From Lachnospiraceae bacterium UBA6987 (lineage in GTDB: Bacteria > Bacillota > Clostridia > Lachnospirales > Lachnospiraceae), in NCBI GenBank assembly GCA_002449955.1, contig DJYD01000008.1:1-37915 (forward strand): DNA of 37,915 nucleotides. Reading direction: 5' to 3'. Made by a program: the position numbers and the translations under genes. Under the pieces are notes generated by a model. The model was given only the letters and a program-made list of their open reading frames with translations. It made no database searches and had not been told where the DNA came from. Position 1 is the stretch's first letter; every line of letters begins with the position of its first letter. Of the stretch, positions 18,685-26,149 are shown in pieces.

Positions 18685-18724
18685 TCCGGAGATCATCCTG
18701 TCCCTGCAGAAATGCATAAACCAT

Positions 18725-18753
18725 TTGAAGGAAAGCAGCGAATGCGCTATGAT
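18725..18753 (+). promoter_or_regulatory. Promoter of the ybaK-comB-transglutaminase operon
   Basis: TTGAAG (18725-18730), 17-base spacer, TATGAT (18748-18753), 21 bases before the ATG at 18775. Divergent from the GH36 promoter. Confidence 0.7.
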
Positions 18754-18774
18754 ATCAGACGAAGGAGATTTTTC

Positions 18775-19248
18775 ATGAAGAAAGAAGAAAAAACCAACGT
18801 TATGCGCGTGCTCGACGCGAAAAAGATTTCTTATACCAGTCACAGTTATAACCCGGACCCGACCATGAGCGGAGAACAGATCGCCGCTTTGCTCGGCGAG
18901 GTGCCGGAAAACGTCTTCAAGACCCTGGTTACCCAGGGAAAAAGCGGTTCCTACTATGTATTTGTCATCCCGGTAAAGGAAGAGCTCGACTTAAAAAAAG
19001 CCGCAAAAGCCTCCGGGGAAAAATCCATCACCATGATCAAACAGAAAGACCTGCTGCCTCTTACCGGATATGTCCACGGCGGATGCTCTCCCATCGGCAT
19101 GAAAAAGGCCTTTCCGACCTTTATCCACGAGACGGCTTCGGCCTTAGCCCACATTTTCGTCAGCGCCGGCAAGGTCGGCTATCAGATCGAGCTCTCCCCT
19201 GCAGATCTGATCGCAGCCGCAGGATGCCGCGCAGCCGATCTTGTCTAG
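18775..19248 (+). CDS. ybaK: Aminoacyl-tRNA deacylase, YbaK/EbsC family
   Basis: Cytoplasmic trans-editing enzyme that clears mischarged tRNA, typically Cys-tRNA(Pro). The 157-aa length is standard. Typical motifs: NVFKTLV with the family's conserved Lys, YYVFVIPVKEELDLKKAA, GYVHGGCSPIGMKK and SAGKVGYQIELSPADL. The start at 18775 is supported by AAGGAG seven bases upstream; earlier codons in frame overlap the promoter. First gene of a three-gene operon; the next starts 14 bases after its stop. Confidence 0.93.
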   Translation: MKKEEKTNVMRVLDAKKISYTSHSYNPDPTMSGEQIAALLGEVPENVFKTLVTQGKSGSYYVFVIPVKEELDLKKAAKASGEKSITMIKQKDLLPLTGYVHGGCSPIGMKKAFPTFIHETASALAHIFVSAGKVGYQIELSPADLIAAAGCRAADLV

Positions 19249-19262
19249 GAAGGAACCCGCAC

Positions 19263-19964
19263 ATGCATATTGAAATCTGTCATCTGATCGAAGGCGCAAG
19301 GAAGGCCGAAGGGTTAGCCGTCATCATTGATGTCTTCCGCGCCTTCTCCCTGGAGTGTTACCTTTTTGCTGCCGGTGCGGGGGAGATCCGCCCCGTCGGC
19401 ACCATAGAGGAGACCTTTGCCTGGCGAGGGAAAGATCCCTCCTGCTTTCTTATCGGAGAGCGTCAGGGCAGGATGATCGAGGGCTGCGACATGGGCAACT
19501 CCCCCTCTGTGATCGATCCTGAAAGGATCCGCTCAAGACGCATCATCCATACGACCAGCGCCGGAACGCAGGGGATCGTGAATGCCATTCACGCAGACGA
19601 GATCCTAACCGGCAGCTTTGTCAATGCGCAGGCAGTTGCCGAATACATCAGGCGCAAAAATCCCGAAAAAGTCTGCCTCGTTGCCATGGGAAAAGCCGGC
19701 CGCGAGGTCGCGGAAGAGGATGAGCTTTGTGCGGTGTATTTAAAATCGCTTCTTGACGGCGTAAAAATGCCGGATATCGACAGCCGGCTTTCGGCCTTAA
19801 AAACCGGCGGCGGAAAGCATTTCTTTGATCCGGGGACACAGGATGTTTTCCCCGAGGAAGATTTCTGGCTTTGCACCAGAAGAGACTGTTTTGATTTTGT
19901 TATCCGTGTTGAAAGAGATGAAAACGGATTAATCTCCCGGCGCACAGACGCGCCCCGGGCATAA
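19263..19964 (+). CDS. ComB-like 2-phosphosulfolactate phosphatase family protein
   Basis: The 233-aa protein matches the ComB fold: VIIDVFRAFSLECYLFAAGA at the N-terminus (family VIDVxRATS), FLIGERQGRMIEGCDMGNSP, and IIHTTSAGTQGI. In methanogens and some bacilli ComB dephosphorylates 2-phosphosulfolactate on the way to coenzyme M or sulfolactate. No other sulfolactate gene (comA, comC) is nearby, so the true substrate here may differ. ATG at 19263 has AGGAAGG nine bases upstream and follows ybaK by 14 bases; the next gene starts 13 bases after the stop. Mg2+-dependent, cytoplasmic. Family call good; substrate open. Confidence 0.8.
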   Translation: MHIEICHLIEGARKAEGLAVIIDVFRAFSLECYLFAAGAGEIRPVGTIEETFAWRGKDPSCFLIGERQGRMIEGCDMGNSPSVIDPERIRSRRIIHTTSAGTQGIVNAIHADEILTGSFVNAQAVAEYIRRKNPEKVCLVAMGKAGREVAEEDELCAVYLKSLLDGVKMPDIDSRLSALKTGGGKHFFDPGTQDVFPEEDFWLCTRRDCFDFVIRVERDENGLISRRTDAPRA

Positions 19965-19977
19965 TGCGGAGGTCCAT

Positions 19978-21159
19978 ATGAAGACTCATTTTCCCAGAAC
20001 GCTGATACACACACTGCTGCTTTTACTGCTTCTCATCATCATGACCGGCTGTTCTTCCGCCGGTTCCGGGCCAAACGGGACCGGGGCGAAGATTTCCGAC
20101 CTGATTCGTCCGACCGAGAGCACGAGCCCGCTTGTTCAGCTTCCCGAGGGAACCCTGATCATCGATGCGGAAAGCCTTGATGAAAAGAGTGCGCAATTAG
20201 AGAAAGCGATCCGCGACCGGGTAACATCCGTCTGTGTCAAAAGCGCCATTGCGTTTACCTGGGACCAGTTTTATGCCATGGACAGCGGTTCATTCTGGCT
20301 GGAATCCTACGCGACCGGCAGCGGATTCGGCCGTTTCTCCGGTGATAAAGAAAAGAGCCTGTATTGCCTCTATGAGTTCACCTACTATGATCTGACTGAG
20401 GAAGAGATCCGGGAAATGAAGGCAGCGCTTGCCGCAAAAATCGCTGAAATCACAGCCCTTGTTCCGGCGAATGCAGACATTTGGGAAAAGGCGCGTCTCG
20501 TTCACGATGAGCTGATCCGCCGCGTCAGCTACGATCAGTCGCTGAAGCTGCCGCACTGTCATGATGCTTACGGCGCGCTGGTGAACGGGATGGCAGTCTG
20601 CAGCGGATATGCAAGCGCCTTCTCCACCATTATGGCCGCCTTAGGGGAGCGCTGTCCGATGGTCGTCTCCGATACCCACGCCTGGAACCGGATCGGCGCC
20701 CGCACCTTCGAGGATTTCATCGACGTGACCTGGGACGATCTGGATTTGAAGGACAGCCAGGGACACGACTATATCCATTATTCTTTCTTCGGCCTGACCC
20801 GCGAAGAGGTCGAAGCTGTTGATGCACACGTGATTGAAGGCGGAGCAAATGCATACACGAACTATTTGTCCGATCCCATTACCTTTAACTACTGCGGTCA
20901 CGAAGGATACCGTTTTGCCTCTTATGATAAAAGCAAAATCACGAAGGCTTTGGCGGCGCAGCTGAAGGCGGGAAAGAATATTCTGATGCTGCGCTTCGAT
21001 AATCCCGCGGACTTTGCCCGGGCTGCCGCCTGGTGGGATGGGGATGGCGAAGAGATCAGCCGTATCCTGTTAGATGCAGGCCTGCAGGGCCAGTATTTAT
21101 ACTGGATAACCAATGAAGTCCAGACCGTCATGATCGGACTGGATCCCGTCCTGCAATAA
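19978..21159 (+). CDS. Lipoprotein with transglutaminase-like cysteine protease domain
   Basis: A 393-aa surface lipoprotein. Signal peptide with long Leu/Ile core and lipobox MTGC (Cys25). Central transglutaminase-like domain with all three catalytic residues: Cys208 in MAVCSGYASAF, His234 in SDTHAWNRI and Asp249 in FIDVTWDD. The region before it (about 45-190) holds helical segments such as KARLVHDELIRRVSYD, usual for bacterial transglutaminase-like proteins. The C-terminal 100 residues are not recognised. GCGGAGG lies five bases before the ATG. Last gene of the operon, followed at once by a strong terminator. Bacterial members are mostly peptidases or have envelope roles; substrate unknown. 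Confidence 0.87.
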   Translation: MKTHFPRTLIHTLLLLLLLIIMTGCSSAGSGPNGTGAKISDLIRPTESTSPLVQLPEGTLIIDAESLDEKSAQLEKAIRDRVTSVCVKSAIAFTWDQFYAMDSGSFWLESYATGSGFGRFSGDKEKSLYCLYEFTYYDLTEEEIREMKAALAAKIAEITALVPANADIWEKARLVHDELIRRVSYDQSLKLPHCHDAYGALVNGMAVCSGYASAFSTIMAALGERCPMVVSDTHAWNRIGARTFEDFIDVTWDDLDLKDSQGHDYIHYSFFGLTREEVEAVDAHVIEGGANAYTNYLSDPITFNYCGHEGYRFASYDKSKITKALAAQLKAGKNILMLRFDNPADFARAAAWWDGDGEEISRILLDAGLQGQYLYWITNEVQTVMIGLDPVLQ

Positions 21160-21163
21160 AAGG

Positions 21164-21197
21164 AAAGCGGCGTTATCACAAAGATACGCCGCTTTTT
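21164..21197. terminator. Shared bidirectional terminator
   Basis: AAAGCGGCGT (21164-21173) pairs with ACGCCGCTTT (21186-21195), followed by TT on the plus strand; read from the minus strand the stem is followed by CCTTTT. It lies 4 bases after the transglutaminase stop and 20 bases past the end of the converging MFS-like gene. Confidence 0.85.
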
Positions 21198-21217
21198 CGT
21201 TGGATAAATCAACCCTA

Positions 21218-22243
21218 TCACACCGCATCGTGCAGAGAGATTTTCAGCAACACAAAACTTAATATTGATAAAACAGTAATCAGTACAGCATTCACGATCT
21301 GATCAAACTGCACAAGAAATGCCGGCAAAAGGCCAAGGAACAGCCCCGCGGTCGTGATTCCGAAGGCCAGTCCCGGATTCTCCTTCAGCACGCTCAGGCA
21401 CATGGCAAAGGTGATGCTCATCGTCAGCGAGAAGAAGAAAACGCCGATGCAGGAAACGACCATGACCTGATCACCGAACAGCAGGAAAGGCACTGCGGCC
21501 AACGTGCCGATAAATGCCGTCTTTCTGACGCCGATCCGATCCGCAAGGAATCCTCCGAGCGCCTTCCCTGCTCCCATGATAAAGAAGAGGAAGAAGGTTT
21601 GCCAGAGCTCTTTGTTCCAGGAAATCGGGATCGCGTAGGCGATATAGCTTCTGACCGCCGTAACCAGGAAGGCGATAAGCAGGATGATCCCCGCGGAAAG
21701 CTTCGTATTCACCACATGAAACGCCGGATAGCTTTCCTTCCGCAGAGAGGTTTTTGCCGTAAGGCAGAGAAACTCGGAAATGATCAGCGGTATGATCAGA
21801 AAATAAGGAGAGACCTGGTAAATACCCATGGTCTGCCCGATCACGACGCCGAAGGATCCGCCGGACACGAATAAGGCTGAGGGGAAAATCCTGCCTTCGC
21901 AGTCAGCTACCGTCGCGATGGCGCCGCATTCATGCAGAATGGCATTGCCGATGCCCAGGATCAAATAGCCGACGAAATGCACCGTCTTCACCGGGCTGGC
22001 AATGACAAAGATGCTGGCTGCCATCAGGACATGGCCGACCGTCTCAAACGGCAGTTTTTTATGTCTGATCAGGAAATCCCCGATCAGTCCCTGAGGCATA
22101 AAAGCCGCTAAATCATAGGCAAGCGCAATGAGCCCTGCCATAGCTGCCGGATAGTGGACCCTCAGCAGATAAAAGCAGACGATCTCCACACAGGCATGAA
22201 CAAAGAAATACTTTGTTCCTGTCTGGTTTCCCTTACTTCTCAT
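21218..22243 (-). CDS. MFS-like multi-pass membrane protein
   Basis: A 341-aa membrane protein of about ten to eleven helices. Signs of a major-facilitator fold are the half-way segment MGAGKALGGFLADRIGVRKTAF (the G-x-L-a-D-r-x-G motif, here GGFLADRIG) and the glycine-rich helices of the first half, LGIGNAILHECGAIAT and SGGSFGVVIGQTMG. It is shorter than typical 12-helix MFS proteins. The start at 22243 lies inside the end of the 77-aa gene (11-base overlap) with GGAG upstream; the longer frame to 22342 runs antiparallel to nothing but through that gene in another frame and is rejected. Transported substrate cannot be inferred. Last gene of the plsC-like operon. Confidence 0.75.
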   Translation of the reverse strand: MRSKGNQTGTKYFFVHACVEIVCFYLLRVHYPAAMAGLIALAYDLAAFMPQGLIGDFLIRHKKLPFETVGHVLMAASIFVIASPVKTVHFVGYLILGIGNAILHECGAIATVADCEGRIFPSALFVSGGSFGVVIGQTMGIYQVSPYFLIIPLIISEFLCLTAKTSLRKESYPAFHVVNTKLSAGIILLIAFLVTAVRSYIAYAIPISWNKELWQTFFLFFIMGAGKALGGFLADRIGVRKTAFIGTLAAVPFLLFGDQVMVVSCIGVFFFSLTMSITFAMCLSVLKENPGLAFGITTAGLFLGLLPAFLVQFDQIVNAVLITVLSILSFVLLKISLHDAV

Positions 22244-22466
22244 CCGGGGCCTGCTCTCCGGCGGATTCTTCGCGCCCGGCAGGGTCTGCTTCTGCAGACG
22301 GCTCCTCTTTTGCAGCCTCTTCCTTTTTATTTGCCATCTCATGGCGGATCGCCTTTATCCCCAGATAGATCAATACTCCGGCAAGAATCACAAGCAGAAA
22401 AAGCACAAGCGGATTTGCCAGAAGATTAAAAATACCAAAACTCGCATCGAGAAGAATAGTCTTCAT
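22233..22466 (-). CDS. Small single-helix membrane protein, unknown
   Basis: A 77-aa protein with one hydrophobic helix (about residues 13-37, PLVLFLLVILAGVLIYLGI) and a highly charged, Glu/Lys/Ala-rich cytoplasmic tail (from residue 45 to the end). Not recognised. The reading frame is supported by GGAGG eight bases before the ATG, by overlap with the next gene (11 bases) and by operon position. It may be a small partner of the MFS-like protein or a scaffold; this is a guess. Confidence 0.65.
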   Translation of the reverse strand: MKTILLDASFGIFNLLANPLVLFLLVILAGVLIYLGIKAIRHEMANKKEEAAKEEPSAEADPAGREESAGEQAPDEK

Positions 22467-22492
22467 CTGTTAATCCTCCATTTCATATTGAC

Positions 22493-22912
22493 TTAAACCC
22501 ATCGGTGAATGATTACACTCAGTATAAGCCCCGCCCCGCACGATGTCAAGTTGGCGAGATAGGTGACCAGAAACACTCTCTTTTTCCCTGCCGGCGACAG
22601 TTTCAGATACAAAAGGCCTTCCGATACCGGAATCAGGACAAGTTCTGCCAGGATAAACCAGATCAGGCTGATTTTTTCGATTGCAGCCTCATCTGCTGCA
22701 TAATCTTTCAGAAACTGCAGCATAAGCAGTGTCAGGTTCAGCAGAACGTTCGTCACGGTATTGACACCCCGGATGTAGGTTCTATTATCCGTAACCCTGC
22801 CACGGACAATGATCGGTGTTTCGATGAGCAGCGTCAGTACAAGGGCCGCGCCAAAGATAAAGACGTATAGCAGCAGCGGCCGGGTTATCTCCGCAAAAAA
22901 TCCGTCATACAT
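22493..22912 (-). CDS. Four-helix membrane protein, unknown
   Basis: A 139-aa protein with four predicted membrane helices (near 9-32, 46-66, 75-98 and 111-135). I do not recognise it. The ATG at 22912 lies within the end of the upstream gene (8-base overlap) with GGAG just before it, so translation is probably coupled; the longer frame to 23005 is rejected because it overlaps the upstream coding region. A conserved-looking polar stretch, IVRGRVTDNRTYIRGVNTVTN, links helices 1 and 2 (quoted as IVRGRVTDNRTYIRG). The tight coupling to the soluble 138-aa protein suggests the two work together. Confidence 0.7.
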   Translation of the reverse strand: MYDGFFAEITRPLLLYVFIFGAALVLTLLIETPIIVRGRVTDNRTYIRGVNTVTNVLLNLTLLMLQFLKDYAADEAAIEKISLIWFILAELVLIPVSEGLLYLKLSPAGKKRVFLVTYLANLTSCGAGLILSVIIHRWV

Positions 22913-23321
22913 CTTGCGGACTCCAGCTTTGCTGCAGCTCTTCAATCTGAAGCACCCCCGGCACCTTGACCGCCACCTGATATTTATCTTCGTACACGAT
23001 CTCACCGGGCGTATTTGTATAGACCAGAAAATAGGGGTGACCGTATTTTTCCAGCAGCCAGAGCGCAGGACGGATCATCTTCAGCATCTCCTCCGAATTC
23101 TCTGTTTTGAAGAAACAGACGACCTTCTCCTGATTCCTGCACTGGGGCGGCCACGGCAGCACTTCGGCAAACCAGGAATCGATCTCGCGGTAGAGATCAG
23201 CATCTTCCTCGTCCATCACATCGTTTTGCACAAGCTGCCAGCACATACTGAATACGCCCTTGGCATACATGGTATTGGCTGCCAGTTCAAGCCCCTGGAT
23301 TCTCACATATTTATAATTCAC
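22905..23321 (-). CDS. Hypothetical soluble protein, GTG start
   Basis: A 138-aa protein without signal or membrane helix; rich in aromatic residues and Trp (SWFAEVLPWPPQ, RPALWLLEKYGHPYFLVYTN). Not recognised. The start codon is GTG at 23321, with GGGAGGG nine bases upstream; no ATG in frame gives a sensible start. Its last codons overlap the start of the four-helix protein. It follows the acyltransferase stop by 75 bases with no visible terminator, so it is likely in the same transcript. Confidence 0.7.
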   Translation of the reverse strand: MNYKYVRIQGLELAANTMYAKGVFSMCWQLVQNDVMDEEDADLYREIDSWFAEVLPWPPQCRNQEKVVCFFKTENSEEMLKMIRPALWLLEKYGHPYFLVYTNTPGEIVYEDKYQVAVKVPGVLQIEELQQSWSPQDV

Positions 23322-23396
23322 GGTACCGGGCCCTCCCTTCTGGCTTGTCCGGATTATGGGTGCTGCGCCTTGGGTCTCATAAAAGCCGGTCGCAAA

Positions 23397-24665
23397 TCAC
23401 GGCTTCCTGCGGCTCATCTTGTAAAGCTCTTCTGCCGCCAGTCTCGTCTTCGCCACCACATCGCCTCCCTCAAGCGGGAAGCAGTAGTACAGTGTCCTGC
23501 TGTCGCCGATGCAGATCATATCGCCAAGCTCATACCAGTAATAATCGGAGTACAGGCTGTAGGAGCGGCCGGGTGCATGCGTATAGTCCAGTTTTCCGCC
23601 GCAGCCGGTAAGGTGAAAGCCTTCCGGTCCGTGCGTCAGGCGGCCTTCCCCGACCGTGTAAAGACACTTGGTATCCCGCATGATGCGGATCAAAACCGGC
23701 AGGTCCAAGCGGTACGTGCCGTCTTCCAGTTCCTGCCTGACGCAGCTTCGCTCCCAGGCGTACCAGTCCGGCACATGATCAAACAGATCTTCGCCGTCCT
23801 CCGCCTTGAGATACCCGGTTTCGGTCAGTTCCCAGCTCTTCCCGCAGGCCTTGCAGCGAAGTTTCGTTCCCTTTCCCTCCATCCGGCCTTCGGTCAGGCA
23901 TTTCGGGCACTTGTACAGCACCCGGTTCAGTCCGTCCGCGCGGAACGGCTCGGTCACGCGGACGCCGTTTTCCTGCTGCGCACGGAAATTATCGAAGGTG
24001 AAGAGCTCCTTCAGAATCTGGTTCAGTTCCTCCGTACTCTTCTCTTTTATCTCCTCCGGTGAAAGGACGTAGCGCATCACGGCGCTCACCTTCACCTTTC
24101 GTAGCTGGAGCATATTGTAAAGGGGATCGCGGAGAAAGGCTCCGTCGGTCCGAATCATGACGAGCGGCAGATTCAGCATTTTCAGCAGCTTCCCGAGAGA
24201 TGAGGGCAGCGGCGTTGCGGTGCCGTCAAAGCTGTAGCTGGCCTCGGGATACAGCAGAAGGGAATCCTTCAGCTCACGCGCGGCATAGACCATATCCCGC
24301 ACCAGCTGCGTATCCGTAATGAATTTCTGGGTCGGGATGCAGCCGAGATTCCGCATCAGCCAGCTTTTCCCCACAAACCCGTCGGAGGTGCAGATGATGT
24401 TGAACGGCCACGGGTAAAGGATCGTTCCTGCGATCTTGAGATCAATAAAGCTGGAATGATTCATCAGATACAAGGCGGGCTCATCTTTCGCAAGCTTCTC
24501 CATGCCCTCTGTCTTGAGACTGAAATCCACAGCCTTCAGATCCGGTGCGCTCAGCGTTTTTAAGAGCAGACGGAAAATGCGCGGCGGCCGTTTCGGCGCC
24601 CTGCGTTTTTCCTGCGGCAGCGCAAGAACTTCCTCGTAGGAAAGTGAACGGTTTTTGATCTTCAT
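23397..24665 (-). CDS. PlsC-like acyltransferase with C-terminal zinc ribbon
   Basis: A 422-aa protein; ordinary PlsC enzymes are 200-260 aa. Residues about 60-220 carry the acyltransferase motifs: NHSSFID (His70, Asp75) and the substrate-binding block LLLYPEASYSFDGT, which has PEAS where lysophosphatidate acyltransferases usually have PEGT/PEGR. Residues 250-280 form a zinc ribbon with Cys253/Cys256 and Cys271/Cys274. The last 140 residues, with several Tyr/Trp and Gly, are not recognised. AGGAGG five bases before the ATG fixes the start. First gene of a five-gene operon. It may acylate a lysophospholipid or another glycolipid; the ribbon could bind a partner or nucleic acid. Confidence 0.85.
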   Translation of the reverse strand: MKIKNRSLSYEEVLALPQEKRRAPKRPPRIFRLLLKTLSAPDLKAVDFSLKTEGMEKLAKDEPALYLMNHSSFIDLKIAGTILYPWPFNIICTSDGFVGKSWLMRNLGCIPTQKFITDTQLVRDMVYAARELKDSLLLYPEASYSFDGTATPLPSSLGKLLKMLNLPLVMIRTDGAFLRDPLYNMLQLRKVKVSAVMRYVLSPEEIKEKSTEELNQILKELFTFDNFRAQQENGVRVTEPFRADGLNRVLYKCPKCLTEGRMEGKGTKLRCKACGKSWELTETGYLKAEDGEDLFDHVPDWYAWERSCVRQELEDGTYRLDLPVLIRIMRDTKCLYTVGEGRLTHGPEGFHLTGCGGKLDYTHAPGRSYSLYSDYYWYELGDMICIGDSRTLYYCFPLEGGDVVAKTRLAAEELYKMSRRKP

Positions 24666-24891
24666 GAGAACCTCCTGAGCATCAGTCAGTACGGAGACGG
24701 TCGAAAGCAGCGGTTTTCACAGCAGCGGCGCGATAAATATCAGGATCCCGCCCAGCACCTTGTTATCGATTACGGCTTAGAATGTATCTATCATCGCCGG
24801 TGTCATCATTTTGTTATCAGGGGTGGACCTAATGGCCTAAAAAAACAGTGTTCATTCTACTGAGTATAATTAAACTTGCTAAAAAGCCGGT
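24666..24891. other. Intergenic region with a possible membrane-protein remnant
   Basis: No intact gene. On the minus strand a 19-codon run between in-frame stops (24717-24776) reads VIDNKVLGGILIFIAPLL, like the end of the last helix of an EamA/DMT-type transporter, so it may be a gene scrap. On the minus strand, CAGT and ACTG arms around 24849-24865 with T7 form a weak terminator for the lipoprotein gene at 24892. Confidence 0.35.
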
Positions 24892-25734
24892 TTATTTAAG
24901 CAGGTCCCTGATTATTGCCGCCTCCTCGGAATCAATGGAGAACAGACTGTTTTGGGAAGAAATGACGTAGATCCCATCGACCTGCTTCAGCAGCAGAAGA
25001 ACGCTGTCTCCCTGTTTTACGGAACCCAGGGGAACGATCGCCTGGAAAGAGGTAGGAAGAGACCCTTTTATCACTTCGGAAGGAGCGCATACTGCCATGA
25101 GACGATCCTCCCCGGTCTGCTGAACACTGTTAACCTTCACGACGGCGATGCAGGCGGTTTCCGAAACGATCGTCGGAAGATCCGTCGCGTGGATATAAGC
25201 ACCTTTCAGAAACTCATTTCCGGTATACGATACGGTTTTTGTGGTTTCCTTCAGCCTGGTAATGAACTCCTCTTCTGTCAGACCGGCAATGTCGGTTATG
25301 GTATCAGTGAACAGCTTATCCCCTTCCGTGTAGATCTTCTGTCCGTAGGAATAGGAGGTGACGCCGGTAAAAACGTCCTCCTGTTTATCCATGAATAGAA
25401 TATAGCTGCTGCCATTCTTCAGACTATTGTCCCGCACGAGAAGCGTGAAACGGCTGTCTTCCATGTTCTGGAAATTCTCCTCCAGAACCGCTTCCTGCAG
25501 ATACTGCTGCGCAATCGTCGGAACCGGATCGGATACGACCTTGACTTTTGCGATATAAGGATGCATTTTTATTCCTTCTTCCAGGGAAAAACTCAGTTTC
25601 AACCCGTGAACGGCCGGATCGGCATCTGCTGCGGAAGGTGCATTCTCATCCTGCTTCTGATTCCCGCAAGCGGCAAGCATGAAAAGAAGGAAAAACAGAC
25701 TCAGGAGTATATAAATGAATCGTTGAATTTTCAT
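24892..25734 (-). CDS. Lipoprotein with two related halves, unknown function
   Basis: A 280-aa surface lipoprotein; signal with lipobox LAAC (Cys23). The mature protein has two halves with the same outline: HPYIAKVKVVSDPVPT, then SYILFMDK and YSYGQKIYTEGDKLF in the first; TACIAVVKVNSV, APSEVIKGSLP, GDSVLLLLKQ and SSQNSLFSID in the second. Domains of this kind recur in clostridial lipoproteins of unknown role. AAAGGA five bases before the ATG and an extended -10 at 25766-25774 support the start. Not clearly linked to its neighbours; it is the last gene before the defence island. Confidence 0.8.
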   Translation of the reverse strand: MKIQRFIYILLSLFFLLFMLAACGNQKQDENAPSAADADPAVHGLKLSFSLEEGIKMHPYIAKVKVVSDPVPTIAQQYLQEAVLEENFQNMEDSRFTLLVRDNSLKNGSSYILFMDKQEDVFTGVTSYSYGQKIYTEGDKLFTDTITDIAGLTEEEFITRLKETTKTVSYTGNEFLKGAYIHATDLPTIVSETACIAVVKVNSVQQTGEDRLMAVCAPSEVIKGSLPTSFQAIVPLGSVKQGDSVLLLLKQVDGIYVISSQNSLFSIDSEEAAIIRDLLK

Positions 25735-25765
25735 ATTCTTCCTTTCCTCTTTAGAGCGTCAATCC

Positions 25766-25774
25766 ACTATAGCA
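25766..25774 (-). promoter_or_regulatory. Extended -10 promoter of the bilobed lipoprotein gene
   Basis: Minus strand TGCTATAGT: extended TG and -10 TATAGT (25766-25771), about 32 bases before the ATG. No good -35 at the usual distance. Confidence 0.4.
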
Positions 25775-26060
25775 CATTACCCACTAATACTTTTCCATAC
25801 CAGTCCAGGGGTGATTCCAACCGCTCTGTCTGCGCCTTCGGCTTGCCAATCGCGGGGAATCACTCCCACTCGACTCCAGAAGGAGTTTTGCTAAGCATAT
25901 TTGATTAGTTTTGTTGACTGCAGTATTTTATGTGTACTGATTAGCCTATAAACAGGAGCTATCTGACGGGGTGTTGTCAAAATGTTGTCAGCGCATTATC
26001 TGTAGAATTAAACCAATAGTTGTTTGACAGGATCCACATTAACGCCTCTCGGGTTTTTAT

Positions 26061-26132
26061 CAGATAACTTATCTGATAACTATTCTGATAACCGATCAGT
26101 CACCTCTTTAGTCACCTGATCAGTCACCTTTT
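26061..26132 (-). repeat. Six-unit 12-bp tandem repeat, decayed tetrapeptide-linker remnant
   Basis: Six units of exactly 12 bases start at 26061, 26073, 26085, 26097, 26109 and 26121. The first three share (C)NGATAAC, the last three AGTCACC. Read on the minus strand in one frame they give VTDQ, VTKE, VTDR, LSE-stop, LSDK, LSDK, then a short tail to a stop at 26008. Runs of this kind (VTDQ/LSDK) are found in linkers of AlbA_2/HATPase and Fic proteins. With an internal TAG it is a pseudogene scrap. ATCAGATAA-C-TTATCTGAT (26059-26077) is also a perfect 9-base palindrome. Confidence 0.7.
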
Positions 26133-26149
26133 GGATTCTTGTTTGATAT

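Larger units (their letters stand above)
25735..26149. other. Left junction of the defence island, non-coding with gene scraps
   Basis: No intact gene. It holds an inverted repeat GTGATTCC (25811-25818) and GGAATCAC (25856-25863); a small hairpin ACTCC-AGAA-GGAGT followed by TTT (25873-25889); a direct repeat TGTTGTCA (25972-25979 and 25983-25990); and the 12-base tandem repeat at 26061-26132. Base composition falls sharply to AT-rich to the right of about 25,890. No integrase gene or clear attachment site was found. Confidence 0.6.

Noticed and set aside
25735..26149. tRNA or tmRNA attachment gene at the island edge
   Set aside because: I could not fold a cloverleaf or find a CCA-ending acceptor; only an inverted repeat and a small hairpin are visible.
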